38,129 bases of DNA from an uncultured Demequina sp. (GTDB lineage Bacteria > Actinomycetota > Actinomycetes > Actinomycetales > Demequinaceae): NCBI GenBank assembly GCA_937925595.1, contig CALALQ010000049.1:1-38129 (forward strand), written 5' to 3'. A program made the position numbers and the translations under genes. Shown in pieces: positions 23,609 to 33,891 of this stretch (its first letter is position 1; each line of letters opens with the position of its first letter). The notes under the pieces are model-generated. The model was not told the DNA's origin. It did no database searches and was given only the letters and a program-made list of their open reading frames with translations.

Positions 23609-23917
23609 ATGAGTGCGAACGCGCGTGAGGCACTGCGGCTGCTGACTGCCGCGCTCGAGACCCACCTTGACGCCATCGAGAACCGTCGCTCCCCAGAGGA
23701 CGCGATGGTTGACGACGCATACGAGGCCCTCGCGGACGCCTTCGAACGGTATGAAGACGCGCTCGACGTCGAATACGCAGAGGGGCTGCCGATGATCCTC
23801 GACGAGGACGAGGAGTTCGACGAGGACGCGACCCCCGGCGAGGTGCTGGATGCGCACGCGGTCGAGGACGATGACGAGCTTGACGACGACATAGAGGACT
23901 TCGACCTCCGTTCGTAG
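23609..23917 (+). CDS. Small acidic hypothetical protein
   Basis: The 102-residue protein has a helical N-terminal half (SANAREALRLLTAALETHLDAIENRR...AYEALADAFERYEDALDVEY). Its C-terminal tail is very acidic (the last 40 residues are largely Asp and Glu). Conserved actinobacterial relatives exist beside DUF5703 genes, as best I recall, but I do not know a function. The ATG at 23609 has TACCGT (23596-23601) seven bases upstream and no ribosome site, suggesting a leaderless start. A longer frame begins inside the M20 gene and was rejected. It ends 13 bases before the convergent aldo/keto reductase gene. Confidence 0.75.
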   Translation: MSANAREALRLLTAALETHLDAIENRRSPEDAMVDDAYEALADAFERYEDALDVEYAEGLPMILDEDEEFDEDATPGEVLDAHAVEDDDELDDDIEDFDLRS

Positions 23918-23930
23918 TCGCGCGCCATGG

Positions 23931-24893
23931 TCAGCGCCGTTCCGGGTACCCGACTTGTGGCTCAGTCACCTCACTGAGCGCTTCAACGATCGCGTGGGGC
24001 AGTTCCATTTCCGCTGCCGCGAGACTTGCCGTGAGCTGCGCGGCGGTTCGGGCTCCCACAATGGCCGACGCCACATGCTCCTGAGCGAGCACCCAGCCGA
24101 GCGCCACCTCGAGCGCGGTGACGCCAAGGCCCTCTGCCGCAGTCGCCACGGCATCAACGATCACCCCGGCGCGGTCCGTCAGGTACGGCTCGACAAAGCC
24201 AGCCAGGTGGTCCGACGCTGCGCGTGAGTCTGCAGGTATCGCACCTCGGTACTTGCCAGTGAGAACGCCGCGACCGAGCGGGGACCACGCGAGGATGCCG
24301 AGCCCGAGCGCGTCGGCGGCAGGTACGACCTCGCGTTCGATGCCGCGCTGCAGCAGCGAGTACTCGACTTCGGTGGCGGCGAGGGCTGGACGGCCGGAGG
24401 CCATTGACGCGATCGCGGCGGTGGCCCACGCGGGGAAGTTCGAGACGCCGATGTAGCGCGCTCGACCAGAGTTCACCGCGATCTCCAGGGCGTGCAGCGT
24501 CTCCTCGAGTGGGGTCTGCGGATCGAAGACGTGCACCAAGAACAGGTCGACGTGGTCAGTCGCGAGGCGCTCGAGCGACGCGTCAAGCGTGTCGAGCAGG
24601 GTGTTGCGGGAGGCGTCGATGATGCCGCCCTCCGGGGTGCGACGAATGCCCGCCTTGGTGACGATCTGCACGTCGCGGCGAGAGACCGTGCCGCCAAGCA
24701 GCTCACCAAGGAGCGCTTCGGAGCCGCCGTCCGCATAGGAGGCCGCTGTGTCGATGAGGGTCCCGCCTGCGTCGAGGAACAGGTCGAGCTGTTCGCCCGC
24801 CTCCTCCGAGCCCGTGTCGCGGCTCCATGTCATCGTGCCGAGCGCCAGGGCAGAGACTTCAAGTCCGGTAGTTCCCACGCGACGCAACTGCAT
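23931..24893 (-). CDS. Aldo/keto reductase
   Basis: A 320-residue NADPH-dependent oxidoreductase of the AKR barrel fold. The full catalytic tetrad is visible: Asp48 and Tyr53 in LIDTAASYADGGSE, Lys80 in VTKAG, and His121 in LVHVFDP. ARYIGVSNFPAW and a C-terminal SAIVGARTAAQL cofactor segment complete the signature. The substrate is not evident. An aldo/keto reductase next to uppP is a common order in Micrococcales. The ATG has TACCGT (minus strand, 24900-24905) six bases upstream, a leaderless-type start, and it diverges from uppP across 60 bases. Confidence 0.9.
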   Translation of the reverse strand: MQLRRVGTTGLEVSALALGTMTWSRDTGSEEAGEQLDLFLDAGGTLIDTAASYADGGSEALLGELLGGTVSRRDVQIVTKAGIRRTPEGGIIDASRNTLLDTLDASLERLATDHVDLFLVHVFDPQTPLEETLHALEIAVNSGRARYIGVSNFPAWATAAIASMASGRPALAATEVEYSLLQRGIEREVVPAADALGLGILAWSPLGRGVLTGKYRGAIPADSRAASDHLAGFVEPYLTDRAGVIVDAVATAAEGLGVTALEVALGWVLAQEHVASAIVGARTAAQLTASLAAAEMELPHAIVEALSEVTEPQVGYPERR

Positions 24894-24953
24894 GTCGCGA
24901 CGGTACCTGGTCGTGGCGCTGGAGTGGGTGCGACGCGCGCTAGCCTTGCACTC

Positions 24954-25814
24954 ATGAGTTGGTGGGAGGCAGTGATCCTCGGCCTCGTCCAGGGCCTCAC
25001 GGAGTTCCTGCCGATCTCCTCGTCAGCGCATGTGCGCGTCGTGGGCGCCCTGTTCCCGGACGGCACGGATCCGGGAGCGGCATTCACCGCGATCATCCAG
25101 ATTGGCACCGAAGCGGCGGTGTTGCTGTACTTCCGCAAGGACATTGCGCGCATCATCGCGTCGTGGTGGCGGGCTTTGCGCGGCAAGGACGGGGCCGACG
25201 CCAGGGCCAGGTTCGGCGCTCACAACGCCGACGCTCGGCTCGGCTGGTTCGTGATCCTCGGCACCCTGCCGATCGTGAACGCCGGAGTGCTGCTCAAGGA
25301 CTGGATTGAGACGACCTTCCGCAACCTGTACATCACGGCCGCGGTGCTCGTGGTGTTCGGCGTGGTGCTCGCCATCGCCGACCGCGTGGGGGCCAAGCGG
25401 CGACAGCTCGCGGAACTCAACGCGAAGGATGCGACGGCGCTGGGCTTGTGGCAGGCGCTCGCGCTCATTCCCGGAGTGTCGCGCTCCGGCGGCACCATCT
25501 CCGGTGGCCTGTTCCTTGGGCTCACGCGTGAAGCCGCCGCGAGGTACACGTTCCTGCTGGCGATTCCCGCTGTGCTTGGCTCCGGAATCTACGAACTCGT
25601 CACCGAATACGACTCCCTGCAAGAAGCGGGCGCACCGGGACTTGCGGCCACTGCGATCGCGGCGGTCGTGGCGTTCGTCGTGGGCTTCGCGGTCATCGTG
25701 TGGTTCCTGCGCCTCATCACGAAGCACTCGTTCATCGGCTTCGTGATCTACCGCTTCGCGTTCGCGGGACTCATCGTGGTGCTGCTCGCGACGGGCGCGA
25801 TCAGCGCGACGTAG
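24954..25814 (+). CDS. uppP: Undecaprenyl-diphosphate phosphatase UppP (BacA)
   Basis: This 286-residue integral membrane enzyme removes phosphate from undecaprenyl diphosphate, recycling the lipid carrier used for peptidoglycan and other wall polymers. It shows both family signatures: GLTEFLPISSSAH near the N-terminus (Glu17 and the serine run) and PGVSRSGGTISGGLFLGL in the second half. About eight hydrophobic helices are present. The start at 24954 has TAGCCT (24941-24946) seven bases upstream and no ribosome site; a long upstream extension is antisense to the reductase gene. Its stop lies directly against the stop of the convergent PAC2 gene at 25815. Confidence 0.96.
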   Translation: MSWWEAVILGLVQGLTEFLPISSSAHVRVVGALFPDGTDPGAAFTAIIQIGTEAAVLLYFRKDIARIIASWWRALRGKDGADARARFGAHNADARLGWFVILGTLPIVNAGVLLKDWIETTFRNLYITAAVLVVFGVVLAIADRVGAKRRQLAELNAKDATALGLWQALALIPGVSRSGGTISGGLFLGLTREAAARYTFLLAIPAVLGSGIYELVTEYDSLQEAGAPGLAATAIAAVVAFVVGFAVIVWFLRLITKHSFIGFVIYRFAFAGLIVVLLATGAISAT

Positions 25815-26672
25815 CTACTTGCCGGAGTCGCGCCGGCGCAGGTACTTCTCGAACTCGGCAGCGATCGCGTCGCCTGACGCCTCGGGAAGCGAGGCCTCGT
25901 CGACCATGGACTCAAGTTGCGACACATGTGCGGCGATCTCGTCGTCTTCGTCCATGAGTTCATCCGCGCCGCGCTCCCACGCCTCCGCGTCGTCCGCGAG
26001 TCCGTAGTACTCGATGCGCTCACGAACGAGCAGCTCCACCTGGCCGAGCAGCTGCACGGTGCCCGCAGGGCTCGGCGGATGCGCGATGTAGTGGGGGATT
26101 CCCACCCACAGCGAGAGCACGCGAATGCCGCGGTGCTGGGCGTCGTGTGCGAGCACGCCCGTGATTCCCGTGGGGCCGTCATAGTCGGAGCGATCGATGT
26201 CGAGCCGGTCGCGGGTCTCAGGATCCTCGGAGGTGATGAACACCGGCAGCGGTCGAGTGTGCGGAGAGTCCACGAGCAGCGCGCCCATCGTCAGCAGCGT
26301 CGTCACGCCAAGGCGGCGAGCGTGATCGAGGATCTCGGCGCTGAACTGTCGCCAGCGCATGGAGGGTTCGATGCCGCGCACGAGCACGATCTTGCGAGTC
26401 TCGTCCCCTCGCCACGTGGCCGTGTACATGACCGTCCCCGGCCAGGTGATGATGCGCTCACCGGCGGGGTCGCGCGACACCACGGGGCGGTTCACCTGGA
26501 AGTCGTGGTAGTCCTCAGGATCGAGCGTCACGTGCTCCTTGGCGCGCAGGAATCGCACCAGATGGTCCACCGCAGCGGAGGCCGCATTGCCCGCGTCGTT
26601 CCAGCCTTCGAACGCCGCGATCATGAGCGTCTCGCTCGCCGGGACCGGGACGTTGTCGGGATCGAACTCCAT
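25815..26672 (-). CDS. PAC2 family protein
   Basis: The 285-residue soluble protein belongs to the PAC2 (proteasome assembly chaperone 2-like) family common in actinobacteria. Recognisable segments are MIAAFEGWNDAGNAASAA, VLVRGIEPSMRWRQFSAEIL and RVLSLWVGIPHYIAHPPSP. An acidic tail (ELMDEDDEIAAHV...YLRRRDSGK) follows. In M. tuberculosis the relative Rv2125 lies near the pupylation genes. Its role in bacteria is unproven, and here no 20S proteasome is seen in the window. The ATG at 26672 is chosen for the family start MEFDP; its -10-like TAGGGT (minus, 26680-26685) is seven bases upstream and overlaps that of the divergent HAD gene. Confidence 0.85.
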   Translation of the reverse strand: MEFDPDNVPVPASETLMIAAFEGWNDAGNAASAAVDHLVRFLRAKEHVTLDPEDYHDFQVNRPVVSRDPAGERIITWPGTVMYTATWRGDETRKIVLVRGIEPSMRWRQFSAEILDHARRLGVTTLLTMGALLVDSPHTRPLPVFITSEDPETRDRLDIDRSDYDGPTGITGVLAHDAQHRGIRVLSLWVGIPHYIAHPPSPAGTVQLLGQVELLVRERIEYYGLADDAEAWERGADELMDEDDEIAAHVSQLESMVDEASLPEASGDAIAAEFEKYLRRRDSGK

Positions 26673-26679
26673 GCCCACC

Positions 26680-26689
26680 ACCCTAGACT
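26680..26689. promoter_or_regulatory. Overlapping divergent -10 boxes for PAC2 and HAD genes
   Basis: On the minus strand TAGGGT (26680-26685) lies seven bases before the PAC2 ATG. On the plus strand TAGACT (26684-26689) lies eight bases before the HAD ATG. The two hexamers share two bases (26684-26685) in a 25-base intergenic gap, so polymerases could not occupy both at once. Confidence 0.5.
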
Positions 26690-26697
26690 GGCGGCCT

Positions 26698-27372
26698 ATG
26701 AATGCACACACGCCGGCGGCCGTTCTGTGGGACATGGACGGCACACTGATCGACTCCGAGCCGTACTGGATCGACGCCGAGCAGGAGCTGTGCACCAAGT
26801 TCGGTGTCGCGTGGACTCACGAGGACGGCCTGAGCCTCGTGGGGAATCCCCTGACCACGTCGGCGGAGGTGCTGCGCGCCCGCGGCGTGCTGCTCGAGGT
26901 CGACGAGATCATCGACTACCTCATCACTCGCGTCACCATGAAGGTGCGAGAGCGCGCACCGTGGCAGGATGACGCCTTCCGGCTGCTCAATGACGTCCTC
27001 GCGGCTGGCATCCCGTGTGCACTTGTCACGATGTCCTATAAGCAGCTCGCCGACGCGCTCCTCGCCCGGGTGCCTGAGGCGTTCGCCGTGGTGGTCACGG
27101 GGGATGAGGTCGCCAGGGGCAAGCCAGATCCCGAGGCGTACCTGCTCGCCGCGAAGCGCCTCGGCGTCGACATCGAGCGATGTGTCGCGATCGAGGACTC
27201 GCCAGCGGGAATCGGGTCGGCGCTCGCCTCTGGAGCGCGCACCATCGGCGTGCAGCGGCTGATCCAGATACCGTCTCAGCCGGGATTGAGCCGACTTAAC
27301 AGCCTGGACGGCCTCACCGTCGACGGCCTTCGAAAGGTCGCCGAGGGCGAGGTCATCGACCAGCTCGCCTAG
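26698..27372 (+). CDS. HAD-superfamily hydrolase (beta-phosphoglucomutase-like subfamily IA)
   Basis: The 224-residue cytoplasmic enzyme has the HAD core: nucleophile Asp12 and Asp14 in WDMDGTLIDSEP, motif II threonine in LVTMSY, Lys in ARGKPDPEAY, and acidic motif IEDSPAGIGSALASG. The helical cap lies between residues 20 and 85, as in beta-phosphoglucomutase and related sugar-phosphate phosphatases; the substrate cannot be assigned. It diverges from PAC2 with overlapping -10 boxes and converges on the second aldo/keto reductase, sharing a CTAG in which both stop codons overlap (27369-27372). Confidence 0.9.
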   Translation: MNAHTPAAVLWDMDGTLIDSEPYWIDAEQELCTKFGVAWTHEDGLSLVGNPLTTSAEVLRARGVLLEVDEIIDYLITRVTMKVRERAPWQDDAFRLLNDVLAAGIPCALVTMSYKQLADALLARVPEAFAVVVTGDEVARGKPDPEAYLLAAKRLGVDIERCVAIEDSPAGIGSALASGARTIGVQRLIQIPSQPGLSRLNSLDGLTVDGLRKVAEGEVIDQLA

Positions 27373-28328
27373 TTGTCGAGCCCGGCGTCCCTGCCCGATG
27401 CGGCAAGGATCGCCTCCCACACGTCATCCGCGATCTCGAAGGATGCCCAATCGAGAATCTGCTGGATGCGCTCGGGTCGCGACACTCCCGCAATGGTCGA
27501 GTGAATGCGCGGATCCCTCGTGGAGAACTGCAGTGCCGCGGCACCCAACGGAACCCCGGCGTCGGCGCAGATCATCTCCACGGCCTTGATTGCCGCTTCC
27601 GTCTCGGCGTTCATGGGTCCGTAGCAGTAGGTGTCCAGCTCTTTGGTGCCACGCGCGAGAATGCCGCCGCCGAAGGGCGCCGCGTTGATGACGCCATACC
27701 CGGCGTCGTAAGCCTGCTGAATCACGGCGTCGGCGCTGCGGTCAGCGAGCGTCCAGCGGTTGTGGGTGAGCAGCACCTCGAAGACGCCCGTCTCAAGGTA
27801 ACGACCCATGAGCGAGGCTGGGCCACCGGCGACGCCAAGATGGCCCGCGAGTCCCTCGTCGCGCAGCTTGATGAGCTCCTCAACAGCGCCGCCGGGAGCC
27901 ATGGCGTCCTCGAAGCGGAGGCGCTCGGGATCGTGGAAGTGCAGCAGGTCAACGCCGTCAAGGCCCAGCCGCTCAAGTGAGTCCTCGAGCGACCGTCGCA
28001 CGGCGGCACCGTCGAACTCTCCCGTCTCGAAGTCCGGGTCCACCTTGGTGGCGAGCAGCATGTCGCCCGGCAGCCCGCCGATGCGACGCAGGGCCTCGCC
28101 GATGCGGCGCTCGGACTCTCCCTCGTTGTAACCGGCGGACGTGTCGATGAAGCGAATCGGGCTGTTGAAGGCCGCGACCGCAGTTTCGATGCCGCGCTCC
28201 GCAGGCGTGTCGTACTTGAAGGTATTGGGCATCGAGCCGAGCGGTCCACCGCCAATGCACACCGTGGTGACGGTCAGGCCTGTGCGGCCAAGGGTGCGGC
28301 GCTCGTCGGCCGCCGGTGCGGCGCTCAC
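27369..28328 (-). CDS. Aldo/keto reductase, D-threo-aldose / L-fucose dehydrogenase-like
   Basis: A 319-residue AKR-fold oxidoreductase with tetrad Asp62 and Tyr67 (FIDTSAGYNEGESE), Lys95 (LATKVDP) and His132 (LLHFHDPE). LGRTGLTVTTVCIGGGPLGSM, NAAPFGGGILARG and STIAGVSRPERIQQ resemble D-threo-aldose 1-dehydrogenases acting on L-fucose or galactose. It starts inside the stop of the Gfo/Idh/MocA gene (ATGA overlap at 28325-28328), so the two are translated together and probably serve one sugar oxidation route. No sugar transporter or regulator is adjacent. Confidence 0.87.
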   Translation of the reverse strand: MSAAPAADERRTLGRTGLTVTTVCIGGGPLGSMPNTFKYDTPAERGIETAVAAFNSPIRFIDTSAGYNEGESERRIGEALRRIGGLPGDMLLATKVDPDFETGEFDGAAVRRSLEDSLERLGLDGVDLLHFHDPERLRFEDAMAPGGAVEELIKLRDEGLAGHLGVAGGPASLMGRYLETGVFEVLLTHNRWTLADRSADAVIQQAYDAGYGVINAAPFGGGILARGTKELDTYCYGPMNAETEAAIKAVEMICADAGVPLGAAALQFSTRDPRIHSTIAGVSRPERIQQILDWASFEIADDVWEAILAASGRDAGLDN

Positions 28329-29422
28329 TCGGCACCCGCCCAGGGCTGGCGCGGCATCGTGACAATCTCGCCCGTCTCCGCCGACTTCTCCACGGCGAGG
28401 GCGAGCGCCCAGTCCTGGGAGCCCTCGGCCAGCGGATACGGCGGGGGACCGTCTCCGCGCACCCAGTCGCCCATGCGGCGCAGCAGCTCGCTCACCGCAA
28501 CCTCATCATCCGCGAAGCGAGCACCCTTCCAGCGGTTGTCATAGACCACCTCGGCATTCCACGAGATGTGATCGAGGTCGTGCCCCTCGAGGTTGAGCTC
28601 GATGCCGAGCTGACGACGCTCGAGGTGGCTCGTGACGAAGGTGCGCTCTGCCTTCAACTGCGTGACGCGCAGGTCGACGATCTCGCCGAGCTCTCCGCGC
28701 AGCGCGATGCGGTCCTGCCGCAGCGGGTTCCACCACTGGTTGTCGGTGAAGTCGTAGGTCGCGACCTTGCCGCCCTCGAAGCTGATGAGGGCGCGGACCG
28801 TCTTAGCGGGCTCGGGGTTGGCATTGTCCGTCCAGCCCGCGTGGGTGAGAGGGGTCGCCAGCTTGTGCGTCGACGCGATCGCACGAATGGTCGCGCCCTC
28901 ATGCCCAACATCGAGCATCTGCCGGATGATCGCCATCGCGTGATACATGTGCGTGGACGACACTTCCGCCTCGTTGACCTCGCCGATGGCGCCGGAGTCG
29001 ATCACGGCCCTTCGCGCTTGGTGGCCCGGGTACAGCGGGTACTGCTCCGCGACCTGCACGAGGCCCGAGTCGCCCACGTCGTTCCACAGCCGCACGAGCT
29101 CTTCCTGATTGGGTGCTGGCGGAGTCTCGCACAGCACGGGGACGCCGCGCTCAACGCATGCGCGAACATACTCGGGAGACGCGTCCCAGCTCACGGAGGC
29201 TATGACGAAATCAGGCTGCTCTGCTTCGAGCGCCTCCTCCAAGGTGCGCCACGTGGGCACGCCCCACTTCTCGGTCGCGGCGGCGCCCTTCTCGGCATTG
29301 CGAGCGACGATGCCCGTGACGCGGAAGGTCTCGGGGAAGGCCTGAGCCGGCTTGAGGAAGAACGGGGCCCGCCAGCCGTAGCCGACGATCAAGTAGTTGA
29401 TGGGGTTGGCGTCGTTGCTCAT
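28325..29422 (-). CDS. Gfo/Idh/MocA family oxidoreductase with altered catalytic motif
   Basis: The 365-residue protein has an N-terminal Rossmann domain (INYLIVGYGWRAPFFLKPAQ) and the C-terminal alpha/beta domain of the family. The usual EKP motif, whose lysine takes part in catalysis, reads CETPPAP (Glu99, Thr100, Pro101), so the lysine is missing. It may use another residue or be a sugar-acid or scyllo-inositol-type variant. It is translationally coupled to the aldose dehydrogenase-like gene, suggesting a two-step sugar pathway. Upstream there is only a weak CACAGT hexamer six bases before the ATG. Confidence 0.85.
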   Translation of the reverse strand: MSNDANPINYLIVGYGWRAPFFLKPAQAFPETFRVTGIVARNAEKGAAATEKWGVPTWRTLEEALEAEQPDFVIASVSWDASPEYVRACVERGVPVLCETPPAPNQEELVRLWNDVGDSGLVQVAEQYPLYPGHQARRAVIDSGAIGEVNEAEVSSTHMYHAMAIIRQMLDVGHEGATIRAIASTHKLATPLTHAGWTDNANPEPAKTVRALISFEGGKVATYDFTDNQWWNPLRQDRIALRGELGEIVDLRVTQLKAERTFVTSHLERRQLGIELNLEGHDLDHISWNAEVVYDNRWKGARFADDEVAVSELLRRMGDWVRGDGPPPYPLAEGSQDWALALAVEKSAETGEIVTMPRQPWAGAE

Positions 29423-29457
29423 GACACAACTGTGACACGGGCTGGGACGGCCATTTC

Positions 29458-30297
29458 TTAACCCGTGGTCGGACTTGGGCGCACTCCCGTGGCAGCCTCC
29501 ACGGCCTCGGGATCAAGCGGCAGCACCGCTCCGCCAAACTCGGGGCATGCCGCCTGGAAAGAGCACCACGCGCACAGTCGCGACTTCGTGGGGCGGAACA
29601 CGCCCGCCTGTGCGGAGTTCGTGATCTCTCGCCATAGTTCGCGGACCTCATGCTCGACCGCAGCGATGTCCTCATCGGTGGGATACAGGTCAATGTGGCG
29701 ACCGTCCCGCAGGAACAGCAGTCGCGCCAGCGCGGGACGGCGCTCCCGGATGCGTTCAACGACCAGCGAGTAGAAGCGCATCTGGAAGCGCTCCTTGTGG
29801 CCGAACCGCGGGTCAGGGGAGCGACCCGACTTGTAGTCCACGATGCGAATCGAGCCGTCAGCGGCAACGTCGAGCCGGTCGATGATGCCGCGCAGCAGCG
29901 GCCCATCCTCAAGTTGCACCTCGACAAGCAGCTCTCGTCCCTCTGGCTCGATGCGAGCGGGATTCTCCATCTCGAAGTACGTGCGCAGCCGTTCGCGGGC
30001 GTCGCCGAGCCACTGCGCCTCCTCGGCGGGAGTCCTGTGCAGTTCGGCGAGCGCGTTGTCGCCTGCGAGCATCGACTGCCACTTGGGCTCGAGCATGGCG
30101 AGCGCGGCGGCCTCTGTGCGCTCTGCGGCAGGCCGCTCGAACAGGTCCTCAAGCACCGCATGAACCAAGGTGCCGAGCGTCGCGGCGGGAGACGGCGGCT
30201 CGTAGAGCTTGTCGACGGCGCGGTACCGATACAGCAGCGGGCACTGCTTGAAGTCGGCAGCCCGCGAGGGGGACAGGGCAGGGGCGCGGTCGCTCAT
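29458..30297 (-). CDS. RecB-family PD-(D/E)XK nuclease with Fe-S cluster
   Basis: The 279-residue protein is a stand-alone RecB/AddB-type nuclease domain. It starts LSPSRAADFKQCPLLYRYR (Cys19). The catalytic DxK is in IRIVDYKSGRSPDPRFG, and it ends LCAWCSFQAACPEFGGA, giving the one-plus-three cysteine pattern of the 4Fe-4S nucleases. In M. tuberculosis a relative (Rv2119) is next to trmI (Rv2118c), and the same neighbourhood is seen here. ATG 30297 is preferred over 30324 because it matches the family start and has TATCGT (minus, 30304-30309) six bases upstream, a leaderless-type arrangement. It diverges from the M50 protease gene. Confidence 0.88.
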   Translation of the reverse strand: MSDRAPALSPSRAADFKQCPLLYRYRAVDKLYEPPSPAATLGTLVHAVLEDLFERPAAERTEAAALAMLEPKWQSMLAGDNALAELHRTPAEEAQWLGDARERLRTYFEMENPARIEPEGRELLVEVQLEDGPLLRGIIDRLDVAADGSIRIVDYKSGRSPDPRFGHKERFQMRFYSLVVERIRERRPALARLLFLRDGRHIDLYPTDEDIAAVEHEVRELWREITNSAQAGVFRPTKSRLCAWCSFQAACPEFGGAVLPLDPEAVEAATGVRPSPTTG

Positions 30298-30372
30298 GGG
30301 CCAACGATAAGCGCACCCACCCACACGGCCGGGCAGGCCTGTGGACGGCTCGTCAGCCGTTACGGTTGTGCC

Positions 30373-31476
30373 ATGGCGAATCGGGTACGCGGCATCAAGC
30401 TCGGCTCGATCAAGGGCGCCGCGGTCGTCATCGAGCCGTCGACGCTCATCATGATCCTTCTGCTCGCCGTCCTGTACTCGACATCAAGCGCGGGACGGGC
30501 AAGTTCGCATGCGTTCTCGATGGGCGTGTTCATGGCTCTGCTGCTGTTCGCCTCGGTCTTTTTTCACGAGCTCGCGCACGCGATCGCGGCGTGGAGCTTT
30601 GGTCGCAAGGTGAGCGCGATCGTCCTGACGCTGTGGGGCGGGCACACCACATTCGACGCTCGCGGCCTCACCCCAAAGGTCGTCTCGGTCACCGCTCTCG
30701 CCGGGCCGGTGGCCAACGGTGTCATCGCCTTGGGTGCCCAGCTCACCGTGTCCTCTGGTGCCCTTTCCGGTCCGACGCTCGCTCTCGTGAGCTGGCTCGG
30801 CTGGGCCAATCTGCTGCTGGGTGTGTTCAATGCGCTTCCGGGGATACCGCTCGACGGCGGCAAGGTTTTGGCGGGAATCGTGTGGGCGGCCACCGGCAGT
30901 CGCGACAAAGGCACGCTCGCGGCGGCGTGGGCCGGTCGCGTGGTCGCGGTGGCGGCCGCCGTATTCGCTGTGGGGTGGCCGCTGGCGCTGGGTCAGAGCC
31001 CTGAGGTCATCGATGTCATCTTCGGTGTGCTCCTGTTCAGCATCATCTGGCCCGCTGCCTCGAGCACCATCCGGGCCGTCAAGGCGCAGGCGAAGCGAGA
31101 GCAGGCGAACATCGCCGCACTCATGCAGCCGGCCGTGGGCGTGCAGTACACCGCGACCGTCGCTCAAGCTCGAGACGCCGCCCTGACCGCAGGTGCGATG
31201 GCCGTCGTGGTGCTCGCCGCGGATGGCGCGCCCGCTGGTGTCGCGCCCTTGCCGGTGATCGACCGGGTGCCGCAAGAGCGTCGGGATGTGGACGGGCTCG
31301 AGGCCGTGACGAGCCCTCTTCCGCGAGGAGCCGTCGTCGCCCCTGACCTCAACGGTGAGGACCTGGTGACGTCACTGCGCGAGTGGTACGGGCGCGCCGA
31401 CTCGTGGGCGGTTGTCGACAATGGCGTCGTTGTGGGTGTCGTGCGGCTCGAAACGGTGCTGGCGGCGTTCCAGTAG
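30373..31476 (+). CDS. M50 site-2-protease-like membrane metalloprotease
   Basis: A 367-residue polytopic protease. The zinc motif HELAH (His65, Glu66, His69) is within a membrane segment (LLLFASVFFHELAHAIAAWSF), and the third ligand lies in NALPGIPLDGGKV around residue 160. Six or so membrane segments are followed by a soluble tail resembling a degenerate CBS pair (ARDAALTAGAMAVVV... and SWAVVDNGVVVGVVRLETVL). Such enzymes cut membrane proteins within the bilayer; the substrate is unknown. The ATG has TACGGT (30361-30366) six bases upstream and no ribosome site. It precedes trmI, as in other actinobacteria. Confidence 0.92.
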   Translation: MANRVRGIKLGSIKGAAVVIEPSTLIMILLLAVLYSTSSAGRASSHAFSMGVFMALLLFASVFFHELAHAIAAWSFGRKVSAIVLTLWGGHTTFDARGLTPKVVSVTALAGPVANGVIALGAQLTVSSGALSGPTLALVSWLGWANLLLGVFNALPGIPLDGGKVLAGIVWAATGSRDKGTLAAAWAGRVVAVAAAVFAVGWPLALGQSPEVIDVIFGVLLFSIIWPAASSTIRAVKAQAKREQANIAALMQPAVGVQYTATVAQARDAALTAGAMAVVVLAADGAPAGVAPLPVIDRVPQERRDVDGLEAVTSPLPRGAVVAPDLNGEDLVTSLREWYGRADSWAVVDNGVVVGVVRLETVLAAFQ

Positions 31477-31513
31477 CCGCTCAAGTGGCCTCATGTGAGC
31501 GCCCTAGACTTGA

Positions 31514-33890
<2,377 letters not shown>

Positions 33891-33891
<1 letters not shown>

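Noticed and set aside
29650..30372. N-terminal extension of the M50 protease frame
   Set aside because: It is antisense to the RecB-family nuclease gene; the ATG at 30373 has a leaderless-type -10 box and starts the conserved protein.
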